Below are positions 1 to 8,059 of a DNA stretch of 10,373 nucleotides, in pieces. A program made the position numbers and the translations under genes. The stretch lies in NCBI GenBank assembly GCA_947176875.1, contig CAMWSI010000017.1:1-10373 (forward strand). Reading direction: 5' to 3'. This DNA is from an uncultured Bacteroidales bacterium. Its GTDB lineage: Bacteria > Bacteroidota > Bacteroidia > Bacteroidales > P3. Positions within the stretch are counted from its first letter, which is position 1; every line of letters starts with the position of its first letter. Below the pieces are notes generated by a model, which saw nothing but the letters and a program-made list of their open reading frames with translations, did not search any database and was not told the DNA's origin.

Positions 1-931
1 GGATATCGTGCACCGCTTCCAGTATCGGCATGGAAATCGGCATGTCGCATTTGATTTCATGCACGCAACGGCTCGCATAATAGCCCTCGGCCACCATTTT
101 CATCTCCAATATGGCCGACTTGACGGAATAGCCCTGCCCTATCATATTGCCGAACGTACGGTTGCGGCTGAACTGGGAGTAAGAGGTCACGAGCAAATCG
201 CCGATATAGGGGGCCGACGCCAGATTGCGGCGGATATGGTGGACTTCCTTCAGGAATACGTCCATCTCCTCCACGGCATTGGCCACGAGCACGGCCACGA
301 AATTGTCGCCGTAACCGAGGCCTTTGGCGATGCCTACGGCCAGCGCATAGACATTCTTGATGACGGCCGCGTATTCGATGCCGTAAACGTCGTCGCTCAA
401 ACGCACATGCACGTAACGGCACGCGAACAGATCCGCGAAATAACGCGCCGTTTCCCCGCTGAGTGAAGCCGCCGTCAGATAGGTCAGCCGCCCCAACGCC
501 ACCTCCTCGGCATGGGACGGACCGCTGATAATGGCCATATCCTGCTCGGCGATATGCCAGCGGTCGCGCAGATATTCGCCTACCACCTGATTGGTCTGCG
601 GGATGATGCCTTTGGTGGCCGAGCAGACTTTCTTGCCCGCCCAAACCGAAACCGGCAACGCCTGCAACGTGTCTTCGACAAAAGCCGATGGCACGACGAG
701 CACGACGGCCTCCACCGCCTCTACGACGGCCCGCAGGTCGTGACTGACATGCAGACGCTCCTTGGGAAATTCCAAGCCCGAAAGATAGAGCGCATTGACG
801 CCGTCCGCCTCAATACTCCGCTTGATTTCCGGCTCACGCACCCACCAATGCACTTCCTCCACATTGTTGAGGAGGATCTTCACGATGGCCGTCGCCCAGG
901 AACCGCCACCGATAACCGCTGCCTTCTGCAT
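1..931 (-). CDS. gpsA: NAD(P)+-dependent glycerol-3-phosphate dehydrogenase, 3' end missing
   Basis: Cytosolic enzyme that interconverts dihydroxyacetone phosphate and sn-glycerol 3-phosphate, supplying the backbone for phospholipid synthesis. About 310 residues are visible; the family is usually about 330, so roughly the last 20 lie beyond the window edge. The N-terminal Rossmann motif is AVIGGGSWATA (residues 5-15, family form GxGxWGTA). Further family blocks are SATKG, then SGPSHAEEVA, then VIKNV with the expected catalytic lysine at K192, and late in the protein GDLLVTSYSQFSRNRTFG, the conserved substrate and NAD region. The start is the ATG at 931-929. It shares one base with the stop codon of the upstream M49 gene (TAATG), so the two are probably translationally coupled and co-transcribed from the promoter near 2700. 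The assignment is secure; GC content is high, like that of the M49 gene. Confidence 0.95.
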   Translation of the reverse strand, partial: MQKAAVIGGGSWATAIVKILLNNVEEVHWWVREPEIKRSIEADGVNALYLSGLEFPKERLHVSHDLRAVVEAVEAVVLVVPSAFVEDTLQALPVSVWAGKKVCSATKGIIPQTNQVVGEYLRDRWHIAEQDMAIISGPSHAEEVALGRLTYLTAASLSGETARYFADLFACRYVHVRLSDDVYGIEYAAVIKNVYALAVGIAKGLGYGDNFVAVLVANAVEEMDVFLKEVHHIRRNLASAPYIGDLLVTSYSQFSRNRTFGNMIGQGYSVKSAILEMKMVAEGYYASRCVHEIKCDMPISMPILEAVHDI

Positions 932-2550
932 TACAGACCCAATACGGATTTACCCTGTTCGTAATAGATGTCTTTCGGGATGTCGGCACCGGCGATACGT
1001 TCCAGATCGGCCTGCAATTCGGCATTGACCACGCTCTTTTCCGCAATCCAAGCCACCAACTTGTCATAGTCGCCATCGCCTTGTACTTTCAAAATCTCGC
1101 CCAACAGGGAAGCCGCCGCTTCCTTCATCTTGGGTACATCCACCGTGTAAAGCCCGTCGGCCGAGCGCGTAAACACGCCGCGGTCGGCCATATAATTGAA
1201 GCAAAGCATATTGGCCTTGCCGTGCGCGCTGGCCGCGCCGAAACGTACCGAGCGGAAAATACCGGCGAAGAACGTGATGTAGTTCTTTTCGACCTCACCC
1301 TCGTTGAGTTCGCCCATTTCGTGCAGACGATCCACGAGATACAGCCCCATGATGTCGGCCTTGGCCTCTTCTATCGTCGCGTAATTTTCTTTCAGAGCCT
1401 GACGTACCGTGCCCTTGCCGTTGATTGTGTTCTTGATGCCCATGCCGTGCGCCACTTCGTGGAACGTCACGTTTTCGAAGAAAGCGTTGAATTCCACCTG
1501 CGCCTTCTGCTCGGGCGTCATCACGACTTCGGCTATCGGCATCATGATGCGGTCGAACTTGGCCTTCATCGCGTTTTTAAGTTGCAGTTTGCGCGTACCT
1601 TTCTGGATATGCACGCGTTCGTCGTTGGGCAGGTTGATCGCGATGGTCTTGCTGCCGGCGTTGCAGTCGCCGCGGTACAGCACGGCGTCGTAAACGTTCA
1701 TGTCTGACTCCAGACCCGGCGTCTCGCTCTTGTATTTTTCCGCCACGGGCAAAGCTTTCTGCAAGTCGGGCAGAAGCGCGGCGAATTTGTCCAGTTTCGC
1801 GCTCCAATCCTCGTCCTTGATCAGCAGGAACGATTCGTGCGCGTTCTTGTAACCGAACAGCGCGTCTTCATAGTTCTCGATCGGGCCCACCACAAAGTCG
1901 AACTTATAGCCCTTGACGTCCATCCAGGCCATGTCGCTTTCGAAATAATCGTCGGTACGCAAAGCCTTGGCACGCAGGTTCAAATAGTTCTTGAAACCCT
2001 CGTGATCGCAGAGTTCCGCCGCTTTCTCCAACAGGCCGGCCGCCTTTTCTATCTGTTCGGGGAAAGCCTCGTGGTAGAACTTGACGACGAGCTTGCCGTT
2101 TTCGTCACGGCGCAACACCGTGTAGCCGGACGTTTTGTTTTCATCTTCCAAAGCGTCGAACTCTTCTTTCGTCATGTCGGCCGGATAGAAACCCGCGCCG
2201 GCCGGCTTCGCGCCGACGCCATCTATGAACGGCGCGTTATCGTCCAGACGGCTCCAGGGGCCGTAGTTGATTTCGGCAAAACGGCGCAACGTATCGTTTT
2301 CGATGGCGGCCAGGAACGCGTCTCTGTCGGGGCCGTAGGCTTCGAGCCAAAACAGGTCGTTCATGATTTCGGCCGCGTCGCACAGATAAGCCAACATCTG
2401 TTTTTCGTTGGCCGTCAGCTTGCTCAAATCGGCCGTCAGCGGCACCTTGGCGAAACCCATCACAACATCCGGCTGACTTTTCTTCTTGGAGCAGCAACCG
2501 GAAAGCATAAACAAGGCGCACAGCCCCGTCATGAACCATAATTTTTTCAT
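931..2550 (-). CDS. M49 (dipeptidyl-peptidase III family) zinc metallopeptidase, lipoprotein
   Basis: Predicted 539-residue envelope lipoprotein. It opens with a lipoprotein signal peptide: MKK, a hydrophobic stretch, and the lipobox LSGC with the lipidated Cys near residue 19. The zinc-peptidase signature HEVAH lies at residues 364-368, and EEAKAD at 394-399 supplies the third ligand (expected E395), matching the M49 pair HEXX(G)H plus EEXXA(E/D). The motif here is the shorter pentapeptide instead of the HEXXGH of eukaryotic DPP III. Members of the family remove N-terminal dipeptides, but the substrate of this protein cannot be read from sequence, and similar Bacteroidota proteins often carry misleading names. 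The frame stays open upstream to an ATG at 2643, but only the start at 2550 places the signal peptide at the N-terminus. It is preceded by A/T-rich sequence without a Shine-Dalgarno, as usual in this phylum. The stop overlaps the gpsA start. Confidence 0.88.
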   Translation of the reverse strand: MKKLWFMTGLCALFMLSGCCSKKKSQPDVVMGFAKVPLTADLSKLTANEKQMLAYLCDAAEIMNDLFWLEAYGPDRDAFLAAIENDTLRRFAEINYGPWSRLDDNAPFIDGVGAKPAGAGFYPADMTKEEFDALEDENKTSGYTVLRRDENGKLVVKFYHEAFPEQIEKAAGLLEKAAELCDHEGFKNYLNLRAKALRTDDYFESDMAWMDVKGYKFDFVVGPIENYEDALFGYKNAHESFLLIKDEDWSAKLDKFAALLPDLQKALPVAEKYKSETPGLESDMNVYDAVLYRGDCNAGSKTIAINLPNDERVHIQKGTRKLQLKNAMKAKFDRIMMPIAEVVMTPEQKAQVEFNAFFENVTFHEVAHGMGIKNTINGKGTVRQALKENYATIEEAKADIMGLYLVDRLHEMGELNEGEVEKNYITFFAGIFRSVRFGAASAHGKANMLCFNYMADRGVFTRSADGLYTVDVPKMKEAAASLLGEILKVQGDGDYDKLVAWIAEKSVVNAELQADLERIAGADIPKDIYYEQGKSVLGL

Positions 2551-2663
2551 TATCGTGTATTTTGATTGATTACCAACACAAAACGGAAAGTCGGACTTTG
2601 CCGGAAACCTATGCCAACCGGTCAAAATGCCGTTTACAGACATTCCCGCGCGACCTCATCCCG

Positions 2664-2695
2664 TCAGGTATCGAACCGCCATCAGGTCCGAACCG
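2664..2695 (-). repeat. Tandem 14-15 bp repeat at the predicted transcription start
   Basis: Two direct copies, 18 bases apart on the plus strand: TCAGGTATCGAACCG (2664-2678) and TCAGGTCCGAACCG (2682-2695). They differ by one base and a one-base indel. They sit just downstream of the predicted -7 box, where a bound repressor would block initiation. Whether this is an operator or chance cannot be decided from a single sequence. Confidence 0.35.
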
Positions 2696-2696
2696 A

Positions 2697-2730
2697 CAAA
2701 GGTACAAAATTTTCAGCTAAAACGGACAAA
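2697..2730 (-). promoter_or_regulatory. Bacteroidota-type promoter for the M49 peptidase-gpsA operon
   Basis: On the minus strand TACCTTTG (2704-2697) matches the Bacteroidota -7 consensus TAnnTTTG exactly. A TTTG element (2730-2727) lies upstream with a 22-base spacer, slightly longer than the usual 19-21. Transcription would begin near 2690, leaving an untranslated leader of about 140 bases before the M49 start at 2550. The promoter lies between the last RiPP export gene and the M49 gene, so the two sets can be expressed independently. Seen directly; activity is inferred. Confidence 0.7.
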
Positions 2731-2829
2731 AGGTGCATAAGAAGTCTCCTTGGTATGTTCAACCATCAAGTGCGATTTCACAACAAATACATTTCAAGCC
2801 AAGACTTAAAAATATTTTACACTAAGACT

Positions 2830-4128
2830 TCAATGTCTCCAATGGGCTTTAAGAGGATTAAGAATACGCTCTAAAAGACTACGATTTACAGACAGTATTT
2901 CGGCTATTCCCGACATCTCCGGCAAGACCTCCAAGTGCTTTCCATAATTAGTTTCTAAACAATCAGGCAAATCAAATTCCGCCACCGTACATATCTTATC
3001 CCCATCTTGCTCTGGCAACAACAAGATACGATCGACTTTTGCCTTTACCTTACCATACTCCATATAAGGGTAGGCATCAAACTTAATGTATATATCTTGT
3101 CCGAGCATCACGTTACCTAACACTTGTGACGGCAACCTTATCCGACCGACCATCTGCCTCTCCCCCTCCGTTCTTATCCTCAACAATACCATCCCCGCTG
3201 TCACTCGCTGGTTTACTCGCCAATATTCAGTTGTTTCCACTACTCCAGATACTGGACTGATATACATATAATTTTGTCGCCATGTATCTACCCGTGAAAG
3301 AAATTCCCAATAGGCATCCGTTAAAGCCCTAAATAAAACTTGCCGTCGCCCCCACTCTTCTTTTTTTATCCTCCATCTCTTCTGCTCCAATTGAGCCACT
3401 TCCAAACGAGTATAATTTTCAGATATCAACAACTTAGCATGACTTTTCCTCAACTGCATAATCGCATCATGATGATTTCCATACTCTGCCAACGAAATAA
3501 TTTTCCCCGCATACAATGCAGAATCCGTAATGAATAATTTTTCCTGCAACTGATTCTCTGAAAAACCGACCTGAGCCTTCATTTGTTCAAGAACTTGATT
3601 CTGTATCACTTCTTGTTTACCCACTGCAGCAATTATTTTGGTATAACAATCATCTGTATCAAAACTGATATAATCTTCCACCGCCTTTACAAAAGCATCG
3701 TATATAGGCTGCAACGTTCCCAATTCCAAATCCTTCGGATAGGACGAAGTCGGCAAACTATCTGTCTCCATCCTACAAAAACGTCCATAAGTCGCCACGT
3801 ATATTCGCGCGGTCTCCACATCGACATACCGTATTGGACTTCCTTGCACAAACAAGACACTGCCGGCCTCCACTGTATCTCCATTTGCCACGAACGAAGT
3901 ATCTATCCAACCCGACTCACGCGCATTAAGACATATCGGCATATTTCCAGTTTCCACCACACTATTCAAAACCACCTTATCCGGATATTTGAAATAAGCA
4001 CTACCTGCTACCAACGCCATAACGGCACCGCACACTATTGCAATACCCCATCGTACAATCCATCGGGGTGGACGACCGAATATTTCTTGTACCAGCGGAC
4101 TCTGCAACTCCAATGGACGAGTCGTCAT
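2830..4128 (-). CDS. HlyD-family periplasmic adaptor (membrane fusion protein) of the RiPP exporter
   Basis: Adaptor of a type I-like export system: anchored in the inner membrane by one helix, it spans the periplasm and links the ABC transporter to an outer-membrane channel. With the ATG at 4128 it has 432 residues. A short cytoplasmic tail (LELQSPLVQEIFG) precedes one membrane segment at about 24-45. The first half of the lipoyl-like domain follows (about 62-96, with GDTVEAGSVLF). A long helical, coiled-coil-prone section rich in Gln, Glu and Lys occupies about 170-280, the second lipoyl half lies at about 288-319 (YISPVSGVV), and a beta-barrel section ends the protein. A GTG start at 4191 would add 21 residues, has AAAAAGGG about 9 bases upstream and lies only 15 bases from the preceding stop. 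I prefer 4128 because the extension does not look like this family's N-terminus. No TolC-type partner is encoded nearby. AT-rich like the exporter. Confidence 0.87.
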   Translation of the reverse strand: MTTRPLELQSPLVQEIFGRPPRWIVRWGIAIVCGAVMALVAGSAYFKYPDKVVLNSVVETGNMPICLNARESGWIDTSFVANGDTVEAGSVLFVQGSPIRYVDVETARIYVATYGRFCRMETDSLPTSSYPKDLELGTLQPIYDAFVKAVEDYISFDTDDCYTKIIAAVGKQEVIQNQVLEQMKAQVGFSENQLQEKLFITDSALYAGKIISLAEYGNHHDAIMQLRKSHAKLLISENYTRLEVAQLEQKRWRIKKEEWGRRQVLFRALTDAYWEFLSRVDTWRQNYMYISPVSGVVETTEYWRVNQRVTAGMVLLRIRTEGERQMVGRIRLPSQVLGNVMLGQDIYIKFDAYPYMEYGKVKAKVDRILLLPEQDGDKICTVAEFDLPDCLETNYGKHLEVLPEMSGIAEILSVNRSLLERILNPLKAHWRH

Positions 4129-4206
4129 ATCCCTTTCTTGGTCTCTACATTTTGGGCTTATCCCCGTATTCTTTTCTCCGTATTCGTCCACCTGTCTTGC
4201 CCTTTT

Positions 4207-6432
4207 TTAATTTCCCAATTCCAATTGATTCTTAACTAACTCATAGTAAGAGCCTCTCTGCGACACCAACTCTGCGTGTTTCCCCCGTTCCTCTATCTTT
4301 CCATCTTTCAGTACAACAATTTGGTCGGCTTCTTTCACTGTACTCAGTCGATGCGCCACAACCACCACGGTCTTCCCGTTGAAAAACTCCCTCAAATTTT
4401 CCATAATCACTTTTTCATTGTTCGCATCTAAAGAATTCGTCGCTTCATCAAAAAAAATATACTTCGGATCCTTGTATATTGTACGTGCAATCAATATCCG
4501 TTGTTTCTGGCCTTGGCTTAAACCATTCCCATCTTCTCCTATCTTTGTATTGTATCCCAACGGCAAGCCATCTATCAAATCTTCAAGATTGGCCACTTTC
4601 ACCGCATGCCGCAAACGAGTTTCATTCACAATCTCGTCTCCCATCGCAATATTGTTGGCAATCGTATCAGAGAATATTACACCATCCTGCATAACAGCAC
4701 CACAATTAGCCCTCCACAAATGCGTGTTTACATTGTCTAAACGACAGTTTCCGACCTTTACCACACCTTCCCCTGGCGGATAAAACCCTAACAGCAACTT
4801 CACTAAAGTCGTCTTTCCACTCCCACTCATTCCTACGATTGCCGTTGTCTTCCCATAGGGTATATGTAAGTCAATATCATTCAACACCCATGGATTCTCC
4901 GAACCACCATAACGAAATTTAATTGATTCCAATCTCAACGAAGCTTTCTCTTGCAAATATCCCATCGCTTGTTCATTCGCCATCTCCTCATCATTCCTAT
5001 CCTGTATCTCTCCCAAACGTTCCAAACTGATTTTGGCATCCTGAGCTGACTGAATAAAATCAATCAGCATCACTATCGGACTATTCAACTGTCCTATAAT
5101 ATATTGAACGGCCATCATCATGCCTAACGTCATCTCCCCCCCGATTACCGCACGAGCAGACAAAAACGACACGACTATATTCTTCAATTGATTGAGAAAC
5201 GCACCTCCAGCCTGCTGATACTGACTTAATGCCAGCCCTTGTACACTGATTTTGAATAAACGAGCCTGAATTATTTCCCATCCCCAACGCTTCTGCCGCT
5301 CACAATTTTGCAATTTAATCTCCTGCATAGCAGATACCATCTCGTATAAATTACTCTTCTCTATAGCGGCCTCTGAAAAACGCTTGTAGTCTAATTCCCG
5401 ACGTTTTTTCAGAAACGCCACGACCCACAATACATACAAGATACTTCCCCCAAAAAACACCGTAAATATCAATCCATCGTAAACAGCCAATACTATTAAA
5501 AAGACAATTAATGAAATAAAAGAAAAAAAAGTCTGTAAAGTCTCCTGTGTCAGAAAACTCTGCACCCGTGAATTATCCTGAATTCTTTGAAGTAAATCTC
5601 CAATCAGTCTGGTATCAAAAAAACGAATTGGCAGTTTCATCAATTTTGTCAAAAAATCCGATATCATAACTACATTGACCCGAGCAGTGATATGTAGCAA
5701 TATCCATGACTGAATAAAATCTACCATTGCCTGACTAATGAACAACACCAATTGTGCTACCAAAATCAGCGTCACAAAATTCAGGTCCTGATTCCCTATT
5801 CCATAATCAACTATACTCTGCGTCAAGAAAGGGAAAATAAGTTGTAGAATTGCCCCCAAAAGTACACCGAGAAAAAGTTGAATTACCAAATGGCGATAAG
5901 GCCTCACATAACGCAACACAAACGAAATTTTCCTGCGTACAAATTTTTCTTCTTTCTGGGCATAAAACTCCGGTGTTGGTTCCAAAAGTAAAGCAATGCC
6001 AACTCCTTTTCCTCCCATTCGTGCACTCTCCCAGCCACATAAAAACTCGTTCACCGAAACTTTTGCCAAACCGAATGCCGGATCTGCTATGTATATCTGC
6101 CCTTTATATATTCCTTTCTGATAATGGCACTTTACTTTATATACCACGATAAAGTGATTCTGTCTCCAATGCACAATACAAGGCAACACAGCCTCTTTTA
6201 CTATCTGGTCGAGAGTAAGCCGCACCCCCATCGTTCGCATCCCCAATCGTTCAGCCGCCTCACTCAAGCTCAGCATTGAGACACCATCCCGTGTAGCATG
6301 ACAACTTTCCCGTAAACTTTTCACCAAATAATTTTTGCCATAATATTGACATATCATTGACAAACAGGCCACGCCACAATCCATCGCATCTGGCTGACGC
6401 ACGAATTGGAAGCGTTTTCTCATGATTCTCAT
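4207..6432 (-). CDS. C39 peptidase-containing ABC transporter that cleaves and exports double-glycine peptides
   Basis: Bifunctional 741-residue inner-membrane exporter that cuts the leader after Gly-Gly and transports the released core with ATP. The N-terminal C39 cysteine-protease domain (1 to about 150) has the catalytic triad C19 (in DCGVACLSM), H93 (NHFIVV) and D117 (ADPAFG), with Q13 as the oxyanion residue, so it should be active. A six-helix ABC transmembrane domain covers about 170-465. The nucleotide-binding domain has Walker A GMSGSGKTT (534-542), Q-loop Q582, signature LSQGQ (638-642), Walker B YIFFDEATNSLD (658-669) and switch H694; all are intact. Length and order are typical of peptidase-containing ABC transporters such as LagD/ComA and those of lantibiotic or sactipeptide clusters. 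It starts 52 bases after the maturase stop; a second ATG three codons in (6423) is possible. Its obvious substrate is the GG-leader peptide encoded upstream. Confidence 0.96.
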   Translation of the reverse strand: MRIMRKRFQFVRQPDAMDCGVACLSMICQYYGKNYLVKSLRESCHATRDGVSMLSLSEAAERLGMRTMGVRLTLDQIVKEAVLPCIVHWRQNHFIVVYKVKCHYQKGIYKGQIYIADPAFGLAKVSVNEFLCGWESARMGGKGVGIALLLEPTPEFYAQKEEKFVRRKISFVLRYVRPYRHLVIQLFLGVLLGAILQLIFPFLTQSIVDYGIGNQDLNFVTLILVAQLVLFISQAMVDFIQSWILLHITARVNVVMISDFLTKLMKLPIRFFDTRLIGDLLQRIQDNSRVQSFLTQETLQTFFSFISLIVFLIVLAVYDGLIFTVFFGGSILYVLWVVAFLKKRRELDYKRFSEAAIEKSNLYEMVSAMQEIKLQNCERQKRWGWEIIQARLFKISVQGLALSQYQQAGGAFLNQLKNIVVSFLSARAVIGGEMTLGMMMAVQYIIGQLNSPIVMLIDFIQSAQDAKISLERLGEIQDRNDEEMANEQAMGYLQEKASLRLESIKFRYGGSENPWVLNDIDLHIPYGKTTAIVGMSGSGKTTLVKLLLGFYPPGEGVVKVGNCRLDNVNTHLWRANCGAVMQDGVIFSDTIANNIAMGDEIVNETRLRHAVKVANLEDLIDGLPLGYNTKIGEDGNGLSQGQKQRILIARTIYKDPKYIFFDEATNSLDANNEKVIMENLREFFNGKTVVVVAHRLSTVKEADQIVVLKDGKIEERGKHAELVSQRGSYYELVKNQLELGN

Positions 6433-6484
6433 GACTCACATGATCTCTAAATCCACTACCAATATGATAAAATCCCCCTATGCT

Positions 6485-7864
6485 CTATTTATAATAGATT
6501 TCATTCTTCAATGGCAACGCATCCGGACAACGCGGATCGGCCTGATCCCACTGTTCCATACCATACGCTTGCAATATCATTTTCCAACAAACACCTTTAT
6601 GATGTCGACACTCCTTAAAATCATGACAAAGTTTGCACGGACTGCTTTCACTAATAACATTTTGTTGAATATAGAACAAGTCCAATGCTTTTTTGCCATT
6701 CCATATTTCCGCAAGCGTGTTTTCCCGCAAATCTCCGATAAGAAACTGCGGATGCCAATACAACTCCTCACATATCGTCACTTTTCCATCGGGTAGCACT
6801 ATCAATGCCTGTTCATTCCCCGTACAAATTGCACGCTCCTGAAAATCAACCTTTTTATTCACCCCACAAAATAAAGATTCCGACATCGGATTCGGACTTT
6901 TGAAATTAATGGAGGGAAACGTATCTTTTAACGTATCTATATACAAGGCTATAGAATGCAGGTCTTCTGCTCTCGCTTTAATCGCTCGATAATGTTCCGG
7001 AGTCTTATAAAGAGAATAACCCGCTTCGCTACTCCTGATATTTCGAATATGCTTAAACGAAGTTAAAAAAGAAAACAACGGCTTGACTTCCTTCTCCAAA
7101 TGGGAATTGTACTTGGTTAAAATAGTATTCGTCTGCCAATGAAACCGCATTTCATCTAACAATTTCATCGTATGTCGGATTTTTTCAAAATAATCCTTAT
7201 CGACTTTCAACACAGAACTCAATGTATCCGGATTAATCGAATCAATGGAAATTTGAATCTGAGTAATTCCTATTTTATGCAAAAATTCCAGCATCTCATA
7301 CTCTACCGGATATTTCGTAGAAATAAGCGGATAATATCCACATCGGACCATTTCTTGTAAAATTTCCTTAATATCCGGATGTAATAACACTTCCCCGCCA
7401 TTAATACTCACATCTTTTACCCCTATCTGTTTCATCTGACGGATAACATCCAATATTTCCTGCGTGGAAAGATTCGTTTCCACATGATTACGCCTATCTG
7501 CATAACAATATACGCAATCTGTATAACACCGCATAGTCAGTTCAAAAATAGCCACTACGGGTCCATGATTACGCCGAAAACTAAAATCCGCTTTCCCTGA
7601 CATCGGAAAATCTTCCATCTTATAATACTCTACCCGTTCATAATCACCTTTTTGTATCAACATATTTTCCAATGCGAGAAAACATTTGGATTCGTCTTCA
7701 GAATTTATCCACTCACGATTTTCTATATATCGATCCAGAATTTCTTGCAAATCATTTCGAGACAACTCGAAACGATTTTCCAAAACTGACAGACACTCAG
7801 TCATGGTTCGTTTTCCATCGAAAACTGATAACATCTGTGCCACATAAGGATGAATGTTTATCAA
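6485..7864 (-). CDS. Radical SAM/SPASM peptide maturase with PqqD-like leader-binding region (N-terminus frame-disrupted)
   Basis: Predicted RiPP-modifying iron-sulfur enzyme; the intact frame gives 459 residues. Residues 1 to about 60 (INIHPYVAQMLSVFDGKRT onward) resemble the helical half of a PqqD-like RiPP recognition element, which binds leader peptides. The radical SAM core has the 4Fe-4S motif CYTDCVYC (C113, C117, C120) and the SAM-binding NGGE motif (155-158). The C-terminal SPASM region carries C347, C365, C410, C413, C419, C426 and C446, enough for two auxiliary clusters. Such enzymes make thioether or other cross-links in cysteine-rich precursors; the actual chemistry cannot be assigned. 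The frame is open only down to a TAG at 7905-7903 and has no in-frame ATG before 7834; its first usable codon is TTG at 7864. A convincing missing N-terminus lies in another frame, so this may be a frameshifted gene, or its sequence may contain an error. It lies downstream of the precursor and upstream of the exporter. Confidence 0.93.
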   Translation of the reverse strand: MINIHPYVAQMLSVFDGKRTMTECLSVLENRFELSRNDLQEILDRYIENREWINSEDESKCFLALENMLIQKGDYERVEYYKMEDFPMSGKADFSFRRNHGPVVAIFELTMRCYTDCVYCYADRRNHVETNLSTQEILDVIRQMKQIGVKDVSINGGEVLLHPDIKEILQEMVRCGYYPLISTKYPVEYEMLEFLHKIGITQIQISIDSINPDTLSSVLKVDKDYFEKIRHTMKLLDEMRFHWQTNTILTKYNSHLEKEVKPLFSFLTSFKHIRNIRSSEAGYSLYKTPEHYRAIKARAEDLHSIALYIDTLKDTFPSINFKSPNPMSESLFCGVNKKVDFQERAICTGNEQALIVLPDGKVTICEELYWHPQFLIGDLRENTLAEIWNGKKALDLFYIQQNVISESSPCKLCHDFKECRHHKGVCWKMILQAYGMEQWDQADPRCPDALPLKNEIYYK

Positions 7865-7986
7865 TGTATCGGCCGTATAGTAAATATCATCATAAATTGG
7901 TTGCTATATGCGCCTATTTGACTTCTATCCTGATCATGATGTAAAAAATAGCAAGGATTCAAGATATAAACAGATTCTTTTTCCAT
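7861..7986 (-). pseudogene. Displaced N-terminal segment of the radical SAM maturase (41-codon frame)
   Basis: An ATG at 7986 opens a 41-residue frame beginning MEKESVYILNPCYFLHHDQD and ending in a TGA at 7863-7861. Residues 1-31 look like the two or three beta strands expected ahead of the helical half of a PqqD-like domain. The maturase frame, read just upstream of its TTG, gives YDDIYYTADT, a natural continuation. The frames differ by one base: reading TTTT instead of TTT at 7896-7894 would give NQF-YDDIYY and a single 500-residue protein starting at 7986. The TGA overlaps the TTG at 7864 (TTGA), so re-initiation or coupling is conceivable. No classical slippery heptamer is present. The most likely explanations are a one-base deletion or a sequencing error. 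Without the repair, the sheet half of the leader-binding domain would be lost. Confidence 0.75.
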
Positions 7987-8025
7987 ATCTCATTATTTTT
8001 AATATGTTTCTAATATTTTTTGAAG

Positions 8026-8053
8026 AAGGGTGCCACCTTAAGGCGACACCCTT
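8026..8053 (-). promoter_or_regulatory. Hairpin between precursor and maturase genes (attenuator or mRNA-stability element)
   Basis: On the minus strand AAGGGTGTCGCC, loop TTAA, and GGTGGCACCCTT form a continuous 12-pair stem, including one U-G and one G-U wobble. On the plus-strand transcript those two positions would be A/C mismatches, so the structure suits the minus-strand mRNA. It begins seven bases after the precursor stop codon. The sequence after it is CTTCAAAAAA, not a run of U, so it is not a textbook intrinsic terminator. It could allow partial read-through or protect the upstream precursor message, giving more precursor than enzyme. The fold is seen directly; the function is inferred. 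Confidence 0.65.
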
Positions 8054-8059
8054 TCATAA

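Noticed and set aside
1837..2541. Long plus-strand frame (234 codons) opposite the M49 gene
   Set aside because: Shadow frame in GC-rich coding DNA; the minus-strand frame has a signal peptide and zinc motifs, while this one shows no family features.
2551..2643. Extended start of the M49 protein at the ATG at 2643
   Set aside because: It would bury the lipoprotein signal peptide 31 residues inside the protein; the ATG at 2550 puts it at the N-terminus.
2690..2750. Minus-strand 18-codon frame starting near 2748, preceded by AAGGAG
   Set aside because: It overlaps the -33/-7 promoter elements, has no peptide-like features, and a Shine-Dalgarno match is weak evidence in Bacteroidota.
2792..2829. 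Possible terminator after the HlyD gene around AAAATATTTT
   Set aside because: Only a short A/T palindrome with no GC stem; not enough to call an intrinsic terminator.
2566..2874. Plus-strand open frame of 102 codons across the gap after the HlyD gene
   Set aside because: It crosses the minus-strand promoter and the HlyD 3' end, has no recognisable domain or signal, and its composition follows the opposite strand.
7890..7900. Programmed -1 frameshift site joining the two maturase frames
   Set aside because: The local sequence does not fit an X-XXY-YYZ slippery heptamer and no stimulatory stem was seen just downstream, so a one-base deletion or error is the simpler reading.
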